Origin: Thermoleophilaceae bacterium
Lineage (GTDB): Bacteria > Actinomycetota > Thermoleophilia > Solirubrobacterales > Thermoleophilaceae
Assembly (NCBI GenBank): GCA_025928265.1
Contig: JAICJV010000008.1
Location: 1-64,000, forward strand
Reading direction: 5' to 3'
DNA length: 64,000 bases
The position numbers were made by a program, and so were the translations under genes. Position 1 is the stretch's first letter. Each line of letters opens with the position of its first letter. The notes below the pieces were generated by a model. That model made no database searches. It saw nothing but the letters and a program-made list of their open reading frames with translations, and was not told where the DNA came from. Positions 16,191 to 25,180 of the stretch are shown one piece after another.

Positions 16191-16221
16191 AGGACGGACC
16201 GCCGCTTGTACCGTCTACGCG

Positions 16222-16683
16222 GTGAGCGACAACTCGATGACCGCACAGGAGCTCGAGGCGCTGCGCGCCGAGCTCGAGGACCTCGAGGGCCGCGGCCGCG
16301 TGGAGATCGCCGAACAGATCAAGACCGCGCGCGGCTGGGGTGACCTCAAGGAGAACGCGGAGTACCACGCCGCCAAGGAGGCGCAGGCGCACCTCGAGAC
16401 GAAGATCCTCAAGCTGCGCGACCGCGTGCTCACCGCGAAGGTGGTGGAGGTGTCCTCGGGCGACGTCGTCGACTACGGCTCGAAGGTCGAGGTCGAGGAC
16501 GAGCAGACCGGCACGCGCCACACCTACACGCTCGTGTCCTCGCGCGAGTCGGTCCCGTCCGAGGGCAAGCTGTCGATCGAGTCACCCGTCGCGACCGCGC
16601 TGCGCGGGCTGCGCGCCGGCGAGGTCGCGGTGGTGAGCACACCGCGCGGCGAGCGCCGCTTCAAGGTCACGTCGGTCGGCTAG
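16222..16683 (+). CDS. greA: Transcription elongation factor GreA
   Basis: Rescues backtracked RNA polymerase by stimulating transcript cleavage. The N-terminal coiled coil (about 8-75) contains the acidic tip GDLKENAEYHAAKE, with the Asp/Glu pair that enters the polymerase channel. The C-terminal FKBP-like domain contains VVDYGSKVEVEDE and SPVATALRGLRAGEVAVV. The 153-residue length is normal. GTG 16222 is the likely start; an in-frame ATG at 16237 is an alternative. Confidence 0.93.
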   Translation: MSDNSMTAQELEALRAELEDLEGRGRVEIAEQIKTARGWGDLKENAEYHAAKEAQAHLETKILKLRDRVLTAKVVEVSSGDVVDYGSKVEVEDEQTGTRHTYTLVSSRESVPSEGKLSIESPVATALRGLRAGEVAVVSTPRGERRFKVTSVG

Positions 16684-16813
16684 GCCCGTCCGCTGCTAGC
16701 CTGATCCGCACAGGCGGCACGGAGCCGCCTGCGAGGTTCTTGTCTCTGAGGGCGCTCCGAACGCGCGATCCGGGCCAGCCGAATCTCCCCCGATCGCTTT
16801 AGGAGTCCCCCGT
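16684..16813 (+). other. Leader region of the DEAD-box helicase gene
   Basis: 130 bp without an ORF. It contains a short hairpin (GGCGGC-ACGGA-GCCGCC, about 16713-16729), a pyrimidine-rich stretch, and a ribosome site (GGAG, about 16801) ahead of ATG 16814. Long structured leaders are common for cold-inducible RNA helicases, but nothing here identifies a known RNA family. Confidence 0.4.
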
Positions 16814-18022
16814 ATGTCTTCGCAGTCCTTCGCCGATCTCGGCGTATCCGCCGCTGTCGCGCACGCGCTTTCTGAGCGCGGCATCGACAGCGCGTTCCCA
16901 ATCCAGCAGGCAGTGATCCCGGACGTGCTCGCGCGCCGCGACGTACTCGCCAAGTCCCCGACCGGGTCCGGCAAGACGCTCGCCTTCGGCGTGCCGATGA
17001 TGGACCTGATCGAGGCCACCGACGGCCGTCCGTCGGCCCTCGTGCTTGCGCCCACGCGCGAGCTGGCCTCGCAGATCGTCGACGAGCTGCGCCGCGTTGC
17101 GCACGCGCGCGCCCTCTCGATCGCAGCCGTCTACGGCGGCGCCGGCATCCAGGCGCAGGCCAAGGCGGCCCGCAAGGCGCACATCCTCGTCGCCTGCCCG
17201 GGCCGGCTCGAAGATCTGATGCAGCGCGGCGCCGTCCGGCTCGACCGCGTCAGGCTGCTCGTGCTCGACGAGGCGGACCGGATGCTCGACATGGGCTTCC
17301 GCCCGGCCGTCGACCGCATCGTTCGAGCCACGCCCGCGAAGCGCCAGACGCTCTTCTTCTCCGCCACGCTCGACGGCGTGGTGGGACAGGTCGCGCAGGA
17401 GTACACGCGCGACGCCCGCCGTCACTCGATCGCGCCGAAGCCCGAGCGCGCGGCCGACATCGAGCACCGCTTCGTGCGGGTCAAGCATGAGGCCAAGCTC
17501 GACGCACTCGTCTCCGAGCTGCGCAGCGACGGCCGCGGCCTGGCACTGGTGTTCGTGCGCACCAAGCGCGGCGCCGACCGGCTCGTCAAGCGCCTCGATC
17601 GCCACAACGTGAAGGCCGTCGCCATGCACGGCGACAAGTCGCAGTCCCAGCGCGAGAAGGCGCTCGCGCGCTTCGAGCGCGGCCACGTGGACACGCTCGT
17701 GGCCACCGACGTGGCGGCGCGCGGCATCGACGTCGAGGGCATCACGCATGTGATCCAGTTCGACGCCCCCGAGGACCGCGACGCCTACACGCACCGCGTC
17801 GGCCGTACCGGCCGCGCCGGGCGCACCGGCCTCGGCATCACCTTCGTGATGGCCGACCAGGCCACCGACATGGGCAAGATCGCCGGCGAGCTGAAGCTCC
17901 ATGAGGAGTTCGCCCTCACCGGATTCGCGTCGCACAAGGCCCGCGGCGAGCACAGCCGCCCGTCGCGGCCGCAGGGGCGGTCCGGCGGCAGCCGCCGGCG
18001 GCGCCCGCCGCGCCGCCGCTAA
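16814..18022 (+). CDS. DEAD-box RNA helicase (RhlE-like)
   Basis: An ATP-dependent RNA helicase of 402 residues. All motifs are in order: Q motif (SFADLGVSAAVAHAL...PIQQAVIP), Walker A SPTGSGKTLAF, PTRELASQ, DEAD (VLDEADRMLDMGF), SAT (FFSATLDG), and HRVGRTGRAGR at the end of domain 2. The tail is short, basic and Arg/Gly/Ser-rich (about 375-402), typical of RhlE-type proteins that bind structured RNA. It overlaps the convergent secreted-protein gene by 4 bp at the stops (CTAA). Confidence 0.93.
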   Translation: MSSQSFADLGVSAAVAHALSERGIDSAFPIQQAVIPDVLARRDVLAKSPTGSGKTLAFGVPMMDLIEATDGRPSALVLAPTRELASQIVDELRRVAHARALSIAAVYGGAGIQAQAKAARKAHILVACPGRLEDLMQRGAVRLDRVRLLVLDEADRMLDMGFRPAVDRIVRATPAKRQTLFFSATLDGVVGQVAQEYTRDARRHSIAPKPERAADIEHRFVRVKHEAKLDALVSELRSDGRGLALVFVRTKRGADRLVKRLDRHNVKAVAMHGDKSQSQREKALARFERGHVDTLVATDVAARGIDVEGITHVIQFDAPEDRDAYTHRVGRTGRAGRTGLGITFVMADQATDMGKIAGELKLHEEFALTGFASHKARGEHSRPSRPQGRSGGSRRRRPPRRR

Positions 18023-18765
18023 CCCTGGTCCTGGACGCCGGGCGGCAGTGGCATGACACGAACGTCGAAGATCACCGCCGGCCGGCCCTTCCCCACGCCC
18101 GGGGCCGTGCATACGTAGGTGTAAACGGCGTCCACACCGGGTCGGCCCCGCTGCGCGCACGTCCAGCGGCGTCCCGCGGCGTCGAAGCTGCATGTGCTGC
18201 CGTGCTCGCCCGGGTCGCAGGCGCGATCCCACGCCCTGGCCACCGGGGTGGCGAGCTTGCAGGGGGCGTCGTAGTAGCCCGCGAGGAAGCGGATCGTGGC
18301 GTCGGTGCCCTCCGGGTGGGAGCACGGATGCACTGCCTTCGCCTGGTGGAAGTTCACCGCCGGGCGCCCCTTCGAGGTCTCCTTGCCGCCGCACTTCAGG
18401 TACACGTTGGAGCGGTAGCGCGCGGCGATGTTGTGGCTGTAGGCCACGATGGTGGCGCGGCAGCTCCAGCGCCGGCCCCCGCCCTCGACCCGGCAGCTGC
18501 CCGAATACGGCTCACAGTGCCTGTCCCAGTTGCGCGCGACCGCACGGGCGGTCGCGCAGGACGTGGCATATCCGGCGTGCAGGTCGCGAGTCGGGGCGCG
18601 TGTGCCCTTCGGCGACGCGCACCTCTTGACGCTGGCGGCGGACGCGGCGTCTGCAGCGAGAAGCACGAGCAGGGCGGCGACGGCCAGCAGTAGCGGCAAT
18701 CTGGGCACGGCGCTCGGCGCCCCGTCGCGGTGCCCGTTCCTGTCCATCCCGGTCCGCTGTTGCAT
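18019..18765 (-). CDS. Secreted Cys-rich protein with two tandem homologous modules
   Basis: 248 residues. A signal peptide (PLLLAVAALLVLLAADAASA) is followed by two copies of a module of about 90 residues. Each contains 'C..A..VARxWDRxCxP..GS-C....GRRW-C' and ends with GRPAV-F (first VARNWDRHCEP...GRRWSCRA; second VARAWDRACDP...GRRWTCAQ). Six or more conserved Cys suggest disulfide bonds outside the cell. I do not recognise a named family. Internal duplication is directly visible. ATG 18747 is an alternative start. Confidence 0.7.
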   Translation of the reverse strand: MQQRTGMDRNGHRDGAPSAVPRLPLLLAVAALLVLLAADAASAASVKRCASPKGTRAPTRDLHAGYATSCATARAVARNWDRHCEPYSGSCRVEGGGRRWSCRATIVAYSHNIAARYRSNVYLKCGGKETSKGRPAVNFHQAKAVHPCSHPEGTDATIRFLAGYYDAPCKLATPVARAWDRACDPGEHGSTCSFDAAGRRWTCAQRGRPGVDAVYTYVCTAPGVGKGRPAVIFDVRVMPLPPGVQDQG

Positions 18766-18790
18766 GACGCGACCCTAAGCTGGTGCGGCT

Positions 18791-19174
18791 GTGAACGTCA
18801 ATTGGGTAACCCAGGCGGGCGCGATCGAGCTCGCGTTCGGCGCGCTCTCTGGCTGGGTCATGACGGTCATGGTCGAGCGCCCGGACCTGCTCCGTCGCGC
18901 CGGCGTGAAGGCGATGGCGCGCGTCCGTCAGGCCCACCTCGACTACATCATCATGGGCGTGATCCTGATCGCGCTCGGCCTTGCGGCGCCGGGTCTGCCG
19001 CGCGTGTGGCAGGTGCTGCTCGTGGTCGGAGCCTGGGTCAACCCGACGCTGTTCGTGCCGCTCGCGTTCAACCCCGACACCCAGCGCGCGCTCCCGTACC
19101 GCGCCGTCACGGTGGCGTCGTTTGTCTGCATGAGCGCCGGCACGGTCGCCGCGGCGGTGTACCTGCTCGTGTGA
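18791..19174 (+). CDS. Small four-helix membrane protein
   Basis: 127 residues with four hydrophobic segments. The sequence RVRQAHLDYIIMGVILIALG, with a conserved-looking His-Leu-Asp at the start of a helix, recalls small bacterial membrane proteins of the hydroxylaminobenzene-mutase-like (HabA) type. This resemblance is weak and from memory only. The GTG start lies 25 bp from the divergent secreted-protein gene. It overlaps the next glycosyltransferase by GTGA, implying co-expression. Confidence 0.6.
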   Translation: MNVNWVTQAGAIELAFGALSGWVMTVMVERPDLLRRAGVKAMARVRQAHLDYIIMGVILIALGLAAPGLPRVWQVLLVVGAWVNPTLFVPLAFNPDTQRALPYRAVTVASFVCMSAGTVAAAVYLLV

Positions 19175-20640
19175 GACCGCGGGCCGCCATCGGAGCGCTC
19201 GCGGCTCTCGCGATCGCCGAAGTCGTGCTGCTGGTGGCGTTCGCGGGCGGCTACGGCTACCACCGCGACGAGCTCTACTTCATCCAGGCGGGCGACCATC
19301 CGGCGTTCGGCTACGACGACCAGCCACCGCTCACGCCGCTCATCGGCCGGGCGTCCGCCGTGTTGTTCGGCCAGACGCCGACGGGGCTGCGGGTGGCGTC
19401 GGCGCTCGCGCTCGGCATCTGCGTGCTGCTTGCCGGGCTGACCGCGCGCGAGCTCGGCGGTGGGCGCCGAGCGCAGGTGGTGGCCGCCGCCGCGTTCGCC
19501 GCGAGCTCGGCGATGTTCATCGGGCACCTGCTCTCCACCACGACGTTCGACCTGCTCGCGTGGACCGTGACGCTGTACCTCGTGGTGCGCCTGCTGCGCG
19601 GCGACGACGAGCGTCTCTGGCTCGCCGTCGGGCTGGTCGTGGGGCTCGGGCTCGAGAACAAATGGCTGATCGCGTTCCTGGTGGCGTGCCTCGCGATCGG
19701 ATTCCTTGTCGCCCGGCGCTTCGAAGTGCTGCGCTCGCCCTGGCTATGGGCAGGCGTGGTCCTTGCGCTCGCGCTGTGGGCCCCCAACCTCGTGTGGCAG
19801 GCGCAGCACGGCTGGCCGCAGCGAACGCTCTCGGGGCAGATCTCGGGGGACGATCCGGTCGGCACGCGCATCGGCTTCCTCCCGTTCCAGCTCCTCATGG
19901 TGAGTCCCGTGCTGGCGCCGATCTGGATCGCCGGGCTCGTGTGGCTCCTGCGCGGCCGGCACGCGCGGCCGTTCCGCCCGGTCGCGTACGGCTATCTCGC
20001 GTTCCTCGCGATCGGCCTGGTCGGCGGCGCGAAGGGCTATTACGCGGCCGGCTGGTATCCGGCGCTCTTGGGCGCGGGCGGCGTTCGGCTCGAGGGATGG
20101 CTCGGCAGCCGGCGCGCGCAGGGCATCACCGGCGTGGCCGTCGTGGCGGCGGCCTGTGTCTCGATCGTGCTCGCGCTGCCGATCGTGCCCGAGCGCTCAC
20201 TCGCCGGCACGCCGATCGGCAGCATCAACCCCGACGTCCTCGAGACCGTTCGCTGGCCCCGCTTCGTGGACAGCGTCGGCGCCGTCTGGCGCTCGCTGCC
20301 GCCGGCGCAGCAGCGCCGCGCCGTCATCTTCACGCAGAACTACGGCGAGGCGGGCGCGCTGCGACGCTACGGCCCCATGGACGGGTTGCCGCAGACCTAC
20401 TCGGGCCACAACTCGTTCTGGTCGTTCGGACGCCCGCGCGACGGTGCGGCCCCGGTGATCGTGGTGGGCATGGACGGCTCGTATCTCGACGCGCGCTTCC
20501 GCGGCTGCCGGATCGTGACCCGCTACGACAACGGGGTCGGGATCGACCAGGAGGAGCAGGGCGCGCCGATCGGGATCTGCGCCGGGCCGCGCGAGGCGTG
20601 GTCGCGCGAGTGGCCGCGGCTGCATCACCTCGACGCGTAG
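19171..20640 (+). CDS. ArnT/PMT-like glycosyltransferase (GT39/GT83 type)
   Basis: 489 residues with many transmembrane helices. The first periplasmic loop has the GT-C signature GGYGYHRDELYFIQAGDHPAFGYDDQPPLTPLI, where the early Asp/Glu pair is catalytic in ArnT-type enzymes and the DQPPLTP segment follows. Members transfer a sugar from polyprenyl phosphate to lipids or proteins outside the membrane. The soluble C-terminal domain (about 370-489) contains VIFTQNYGEAGALRRYG and ends with LHHLDA. GTG 19171 overlaps the stop of the small membrane protein. Confidence 0.8.
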   Translation: MRPRAAIGALAALAIAEVVLLVAFAGGYGYHRDELYFIQAGDHPAFGYDDQPPLTPLIGRASAVLFGQTPTGLRVASALALGICVLLAGLTARELGGGRRAQVVAAAAFAASSAMFIGHLLSTTTFDLLAWTVTLYLVVRLLRGDDERLWLAVGLVVGLGLENKWLIAFLVACLAIGFLVARRFEVLRSPWLWAGVVLALALWAPNLVWQAQHGWPQRTLSGQISGDDPVGTRIGFLPFQLLMVSPVLAPIWIAGLVWLLRGRHARPFRPVAYGYLAFLAIGLVGGAKGYYAAGWYPALLGAGGVRLEGWLGSRRAQGITGVAVVAAACVSIVLALPIVPERSLAGTPIGSINPDVLETVRWPRFVDSVGAVWRSLPPAQQRRAVIFTQNYGEAGALRRYGPMDGLPQTYSGHNSFWSFGRPRDGAAPVIVVGMDGSYLDARFRGCRIVTRYDNGVGIDQEEQGAPIGICAGPREAWSREWPRLHHLDA

Positions 20641-21258
20641 CTATAGCCAGCCGAGCACGACGCCGAAGACGAGCGCCATCGTCACGTCGATCGCCGCGAG
20701 GCCACCCACGCGCGTCCAGCGCTTGCGGGCGGTCGGCGCGTCGTAGACCCACGCCGCGAACAGGTAGAACCAGAGGTAGCCGAAGACGACGATGACCGGG
20801 AACGACGCCACGTTCCACCACCAGTACTCCCAGTGGAACGTCCCGCTTGCGTGCAGGAACAGCTCGACCGCGACGCTCACGATCGACAGGCCGAGCGCGA
20901 TCACGAGCCGCCCACCGCGCGGCGGCAGCAGCTTCGCGTAGACGATGCCCGCCAGCGCGAACATGAAGGAGATCTCCACGTTGAGCCCGACCAGGAACTG
21001 GTACGCCGTCGGGCCGGTCGTGGCCCAGAGCGGCGCCCGGTCGGTCGCCTGGAGAACGAGCGCGTTGATGATCTCGTTGAACCAGTCCGCGAACCAGATC
21101 GCCAGCCCGGCGGCCATGATGTCGAAGCGCCGCCGCTCGTACTCGTTCGCGTACGCGTAGATCACGAACGCAAGCAGCGCGACGGCGTACCACTTGAACA
21201 GCGCCGGGTCGCGGACGAGCCGCTCGGCCTCGAGGGTGAAGTCCGTGCGGGCGGCCAT
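20641..21258 (-). CDS. Polytopic membrane protein of unknown function
   Basis: 205 residues with about six hydrophobic helices. Distinctive segments are LAIWFADWFNEIINALV and HASGTFHWEYWWWN, rich in Trp, His and acidic residues that could form a buried site in the membrane. No family is recognised. It lies 20 bp after the end of fabI on the same strand and may be the last gene of that operon; a link to lipid metabolism is only positional. It is convergent and abutting with the ArnT-like gene. Confidence 0.6.
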   Translation of the reverse strand: MAARTDFTLEAERLVRDPALFKWYAVALLAFVIYAYANEYERRRFDIMAAGLAIWFADWFNEIINALVLQATDRAPLWATTGPTAYQFLVGLNVEISFMFALAGIVYAKLLPPRGGRLVIALGLSIVSVAVELFLHASGTFHWEYWWWNVASFPVIVVFGYLWFYLFAAWVYDAPTARKRWTRVGGLAAIDVTMALVFGVVLGWL

Positions 21259-21278
21259 GCGCGCCAGCGTAATCCCGC

Positions 21279-22049
21279 TCAGGCGTGGGCGCCCACCGCG
21301 TGGTAGCCGCCGTCCACGTGCACGATCTCGCCTGTGATGCCGTCGGACCAGTCGGAGAGCAGGAAGCAGATCGTGCGCGCGACGGGTGTCGGGTCGTCGG
21401 GGTCCCAGCCGAGCGGCGCGCGGTCACCCCAGCCGGCGGCGAGCTGGCGGAAGCCGTCGATGCCGCTGGCCGCTGTTGTGCGCAACGGTCCGGCCGAGAC
21501 GAGGTTCACGCGCGCGCCGCGCGGTCCGAGGTCGCGCGCGAGGTAGCGGGAAACGGCCTCGAGCGCGGCCTTCGACACGCCCATCCAGTCATAGGACGGC
21601 CACGCGACCGAGGCGTCGAAATCCAGCCCCACGATGCTGGCGCGGTCCGCGAGCAGCGGCGCAAGGCCGGCGGCCAGCGCCTTCAGCGAGTACGCGCTTG
21701 TCTGGAACGCGGTGAGCGCGCTCTCCGGCGGCGTGTCGAGGAAGCGTCCGCCGATCGCGTCCTCGGGCGCGAAGGCGATCGCGTGCAGCACGCCGTCGAT
21801 GCCGTCCCAGCGCCGGGCGAGCTCGTCGCGCAACTCGTCGAGATGCTCGGGGCGATTGACGTCGAGCTCCAGCACGTCGGGCGGGTCGGGCAGACGCTGC
21901 GCCGCCCGCTCGGTCAGCCGGCGGGCGCGGCCGAAGCTCGTGAGCACGATCTGCGCGCCGGCGTTCTGCGCCTCCTCCGCAACCGCGTAGGCGATCGAGT
22001 CGCGCGTGATCACGCCGGTGATCACGAGGCGGCGGCCGCTCAGGTTCAC
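21279..22049 (-). CDS. fabI: Enoyl-[acyl-carrier-protein] reductase, InhA/FabI type
   Basis: Last reductive step of each fatty-acid elongation cycle, NADH-dependent. Features are close to mycobacterial InhA: cofactor site VITGVITRDSIAYAVAEEAQNAGA, DVNRPEHL, the segment IVGLDFDASVAWPSYDWMGVSKAALE holding the Tyr and Lys of the active site, AGPLRTTAASGI, and LLSDWSDGITGEIVHVDGG. GTG 22049 is chosen because it overlaps the maoC stop (GTGA) and gives a start just before the cofactor strand, for 256 residues. It is the final gene of the visible core fab operon. Confidence 0.9.
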   Translation of the reverse strand: MNLSGRRLVITGVITRDSIAYAVAEEAQNAGAQIVLTSFGRARRLTERAAQRLPDPPDVLELDVNRPEHLDELRDELARRWDGIDGVLHAIAFAPEDAIGGRFLDTPPESALTAFQTSAYSLKALAAGLAPLLADRASIVGLDFDASVAWPSYDWMGVSKAALEAVSRYLARDLGPRGARVNLVSAGPLRTTAASGIDGFRQLAAGWGDRAPLGWDPDDPTPVARTICFLLSDWSDGITGEIVHVDGGYHAVGAHA

Positions 22050-22534
22050 AGCGGGATGCCGACCAGGTCCAGCGTCCCGTTGCTCGCTGCCGGCGGACCG
22101 TCGCCACGGCGCCACAGCGCGTCGAGCGCCACCCGGGCGGCCACGCGCCCGCGCTGGTTCACCACCTCCACGCGGATCCCCACGAGCCCGGTTCCGGGGT
22201 CGATCGGATCGAGCGACTCGACGCGTCCCTCACCGTGGATCGTGTCGCCGATCAACACCGGCCGCTTGAACGTGGCCTGGCGGATCCGCCGCAGCGCCAC
22301 CACTCGCTCGGGGTCGAACTGGAGCAGCCCGAGCGTGTAGGAGACCACGAGCATCCCGTGCGCGATCCGTGCGCCGAACGGTCCCTTCGCCGACCAGACG
22401 GCGTCCGTGTGCTGCGGGTGCATGTCGCCGGTGAGCGAGGCGAACGCGGCCACATCGGCCTCCGTGATCGTCCGGCCGCGTGTGGTGAAGCGATCGCCGG
22501 GGGTCAGGTCGTCGAAGTCGCGCGCGAGCGTCAT
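22046..22534 (-). CDS. MaoC-like (R)-3-hydroxyacyl dehydratase
   Basis: 162 residues with the hotdog fold. The hydratase-2 motif is present as FASLTGDMHPQHTDAVWSA...ARIAHGMLVVS, with the catalytic Asp and His. The later strand region KRPVLIGDTIHGEGRVE is typical of MaoC. Its position between the carboxyltransferase and fabI suggests it is the dehydratase of this FAS-II operon, taking the place of FabZ, as HadB does in mycobacteria. It starts 13 bp after the carboxyltransferase stop and overlaps fabI by 4 bp. Confidence 0.85.
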   Translation of the reverse strand: MTLARDFDDLTPGDRFTTRGRTITEADVAAFASLTGDMHPQHTDAVWSAKGPFGARIAHGMLVVSYTLGLLQFDPERVVALRRIRQATFKRPVLIGDTIHGEGRVESLDPIDPGTGLVGIRVEVVNQRGRVAARVALDALWRRGDGPPAASNGTLDLVGIPL

Positions 22535-22547
22535 CGCCCGGCCGCCG

Positions 22548-23984
22548 TCAGAGTGGGATGTTTCCCGCATGGCTCCTCCGCCGTTCGCCGTTGCCGAGTG
22601 TCTCGAGCCCCCACGCCAGCCGCGCGCGTGTCTCCGCAGGGGCGACCACCTCGTCGATGAAGCCGTCGCGTGCCGCGACCGCCGCGCCCAGGTGCTCGCC
22701 CGAGTACACATCCGCCAGCCGTGCGCGCTCGCTCACGGGGTCGGGTGCGCTCTCGAGCTCGCGCCGGTGCACGATGCCCACCGCCTGGGGCGCCGCCATC
22801 ACGCCCAGTTCCGCCTGCGGCCACGCGAACGTGAGGTGCGCGCCGAGGTCCTTCGAGTTCATCGTGATGTAGGCGCCCCCGTACGCCTTGCGCAGCACCA
22901 CCGTCAGCCGTGGCACGGTGGCCTCCGCGAACGCATGCAGCAGCTTGGCGCCGTGGCGGATCACTCCCGCCGCCTCCTGCCGCCTGCCGGGCATGAATCC
23001 GGGGGTGTCGACCAGCACCACCAGCGGCAGGCCGAACGCGTTGCAGGTGCGCACGAAGCGCGCGGCCTTCTGCGCGGCGTCGGCGTCGATCACACCGCCG
23101 AGGTGGCGCGGCTGGTTGGCCACGACGCCGACGGGGCGCCCGTCGATCCGGCAGAACGCGGTGAGCATGTTGCGTGCCCAGCGCGGCGAGAGCTCGAGCA
23201 GCTCGGCGCCGTCGGCGAGCGCCCGGATCACGCCGCGCATGTCGTAGGCGCGCCGCGCCTCGGCCGGCACGGTGGGAGGCGGGCCGGCCGGCCGGGGCTC
23301 GGCGCGCGGCGGCTCGTGCCGCGAGCTCTGAGGGAGGTAGGAGAGGAGGTCGCGCGCGAGCAGCGCGGCGTCGAAGTCGCTGGGGGCGACGAGGTGGCAG
23401 ACGCCGTTGCGCTCGTGCACGCGCGTGCCGCCGAGCTCTGCCGCGGTCACGTCCTCGCCGATCGCCTCGCGCACGACGCCGGGACCGGTGAGGAACATGC
23501 TCGCGCCCTCGACCATGATCACGAAGTCGGTGAGCGCGGGCGAGTAGGAGCCGCCGCCGGCGGAGGTGCCGGTGAGGATCGAGAGCTGCGGCACCCGGCC
23601 CGACAGCGCCACGTTCTCCTGGAAGATCCGCCCGAAGCCGCCGAGCGCCGCCAGTCCCTCCTGCATGCGCGCGCCGGCGGACTCGACGAAGCCGATGACC
23701 GGCGCGCCCGCCGCGCCCGCGAGGCGCATCACGCGCAGGACGGTCTCGGCGTGTTGGGCGCCCAGCGAGCCTCCCGCGAAGCTCGAGTCCTGCGCGAAGC
23801 AGAACACCGGCCGCCCATTCACCCGGCCGGCCGCGCCCACGACGCCGTCGCCGGGCCGCGCGCGGTCGCCCATCCGGGCCGACGCCACGGACGACCGGAT
23901 CGCCTGCACGCTGCCCGCGTCGCACAGGAACTCGAGCCGCTCGAGGGGAGTGAGCCTGCTCTGCTCGGTGGCGAGGACCGTCAT
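22548..23984 (-). CDS. Acyl-CoA carboxylase carboxyltransferase (beta) subunit
   Basis: 478 residues. Transfers CO2 from carboxybiotin to acetyl-/propionyl-CoA to make malonyl- or methylmalonyl-CoA. The two crotonase-type halves are clear. The N-half has GFVESAGARMQEGLAALGGFGRIF and the GTSAGGGSYSPALTDF oxyanion region. The C-half has VVANQPRHLGGVID, LVDTPGFMPGRRQE, and RKAYGGAYITMNSKDLG. The length is shorter than most PccB proteins (about 520). Acetyl-CoA is the likely substrate given the fab neighbours, but no biotin subunit is nearby. It overlaps fabF by ATGA. Confidence 0.88.
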   Translation of the reverse strand: MTVLATEQSRLTPLERLEFLCDAGSVQAIRSSVASARMGDRARPGDGVVGAAGRVNGRPVFCFAQDSSFAGGSLGAQHAETVLRVMRLAGAAGAPVIGFVESAGARMQEGLAALGGFGRIFQENVALSGRVPQLSILTGTSAGGGSYSPALTDFVIMVEGASMFLTGPGVVREAIGEDVTAAELGGTRVHERNGVCHLVAPSDFDAALLARDLLSYLPQSSRHEPPRAEPRPAGPPPTVPAEARRAYDMRGVIRALADGAELLELSPRWARNMLTAFCRIDGRPVGVVANQPRHLGGVIDADAAQKAARFVRTCNAFGLPLVVLVDTPGFMPGRRQEAAGVIRHGAKLLHAFAEATVPRLTVVLRKAYGGAYITMNSKDLGAHLTFAWPQAELGVMAAPQAVGIVHRRELESAPDPVSERARLADVYSGEHLGAAVAARDGFIDEVVAPAETRARLAWGLETLGNGERRRSHAGNIPL

Positions 23985-25180
23985 GCGGCCAGCACCAGCA
24001 CGGCGTTGTGGCCGCCGAAGCCGAACGAGTTGGACATGCCGATGGCGCGCCCGTTCGCAGTCGTGATCGGCCGCGCCTTCTGCGGCACGTAGTCGAGGTC
24101 GAGACCCTCCTCGCGCTCCTCGAACCCGAGCGTCGGCGGGGCGAGCCGCTCGCGCAGCGCGTACAGGGTGGCGATCGCCTCCACGGCGCCGGCCGCTCCG
24201 AGCAGGTGGCCGATCGTCGACTTCGCGCTCGAGACCGGCACGTCCCGCGCGCTGTCGCCCAGGGCGTGGTGCAACGCCACCGTCTCGGCGCGGTCGTTGA
24301 GCGGGGTGGAGGTGCCGTGCGCGTTCACGTAGTCGAGCTCGTGCGGCTCGACGCCCGCGTCGTGGAGCGCGTCGCGGATCGCACGCACCGCGCCCGCGGC
24401 GTCGGGGTCGGGCGCGGTCAGGTGGTACGCGTCGCTGCTGGCGCCGTAGCCGAGCACCTCGCCCAGCACGCGTGCACCCCGATCTTCGGCAAGCGCGGCG
24501 TCCTCGAGCACGAGTACGCCGGCGCCCTCGCCCATCACGAAGCCGTCGCGGCGTGCGTCGAACGGGCGCGAGATGCCGGACTCGCTGGTGGCGCCCATCG
24601 CGGCGAACCCGGCGCGCGCGAGGCTCGTGAGCGGCGCCTCCGCGCCGCCGGCCACGACGGCGTCGGCGTCGCCCGCCTGGATCATCCGCGCGGCCGCGCC
24701 GATCGCGTGGGCGCCGGCCGCGCACGCGGACGCCACGCTGTAGCTCTGGCCGCGCAGGCCGTGGCGCATGGCCACCACGCCGGAGCCGGCGTTGGCCATC
24801 AAGAGCGGCACCGCGAGCGGTGACACGCGATTCGCGCCGCGGTCGCGAAGGATGTCCTGCTGCGCCTCGATCGTGCCGATGCCGCCGATCCCGGTGCCGA
24901 TCACGCAGCCGACGCGCGCCGACTCGTACGGCGGCTCGCCGCCATCCCAGCCCGCGTGCGCGATCGCCTCGTCCGACGCCGCCAGTGCGAACTGCGCGAA
25001 GCGGTCGGTGCGGCGCGCGAGCTTGGTGCCGAGCGCATCGGTGGGGTCGAACTCCGCGCACGCCGCCTCGCCGCCTGCGATGCCCAGCTCGCCCGCGCAC
25101 CAGCGCTCGAACAGCGTCCGCGCGCCGCTGCCGAGCGGCGTGACGGCGCCGGCGCCCGTTATCAGCACGCGGCGTGGCAT
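23981..25180 (-). CDS. fabF: 3-oxoacyl-[acyl-carrier-protein] synthase II
   Basis: The elongating condensing enzyme of type II fatty-acid synthesis, 399 residues. The Cys-His-His triad context is intact: SVASACAAGAHAIGAAA (Cys), YVNAHGTSTPLNDRAE (His), and the lysine-His motif SAKSTIGHLLGAAG. The C-terminal glycine-rich loop SNSFGFGGHNAVLVL is present. It starts one base into the acpP stop (TGATG) and ends overlapping the carboxyltransferase, so it is translationally coupled on both sides. Confidence 0.93.
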   Translation of the reverse strand: MPRRVLITGAGAVTPLGSGARTLFERWCAGELGIAGGEAACAEFDPTDALGTKLARRTDRFAQFALAASDEAIAHAGWDGGEPPYESARVGCVIGTGIGGIGTIEAQQDILRDRGANRVSPLAVPLLMANAGSGVVAMRHGLRGQSYSVASACAAGAHAIGAAARMIQAGDADAVVAGGAEAPLTSLARAGFAAMGATSESGISRPFDARRDGFVMGEGAGVLVLEDAALAEDRGARVLGEVLGYGASSDAYHLTAPDPDAAGAVRAIRDALHDAGVEPHELDYVNAHGTSTPLNDRAETVALHHALGDSARDVPVSSAKSTIGHLLGAAGAVEAIATLYALRERLAPPTLGFEEREEGLDLDYVPQKARPITTANGRAIGMSNSFGFGGHNAVLVLAA

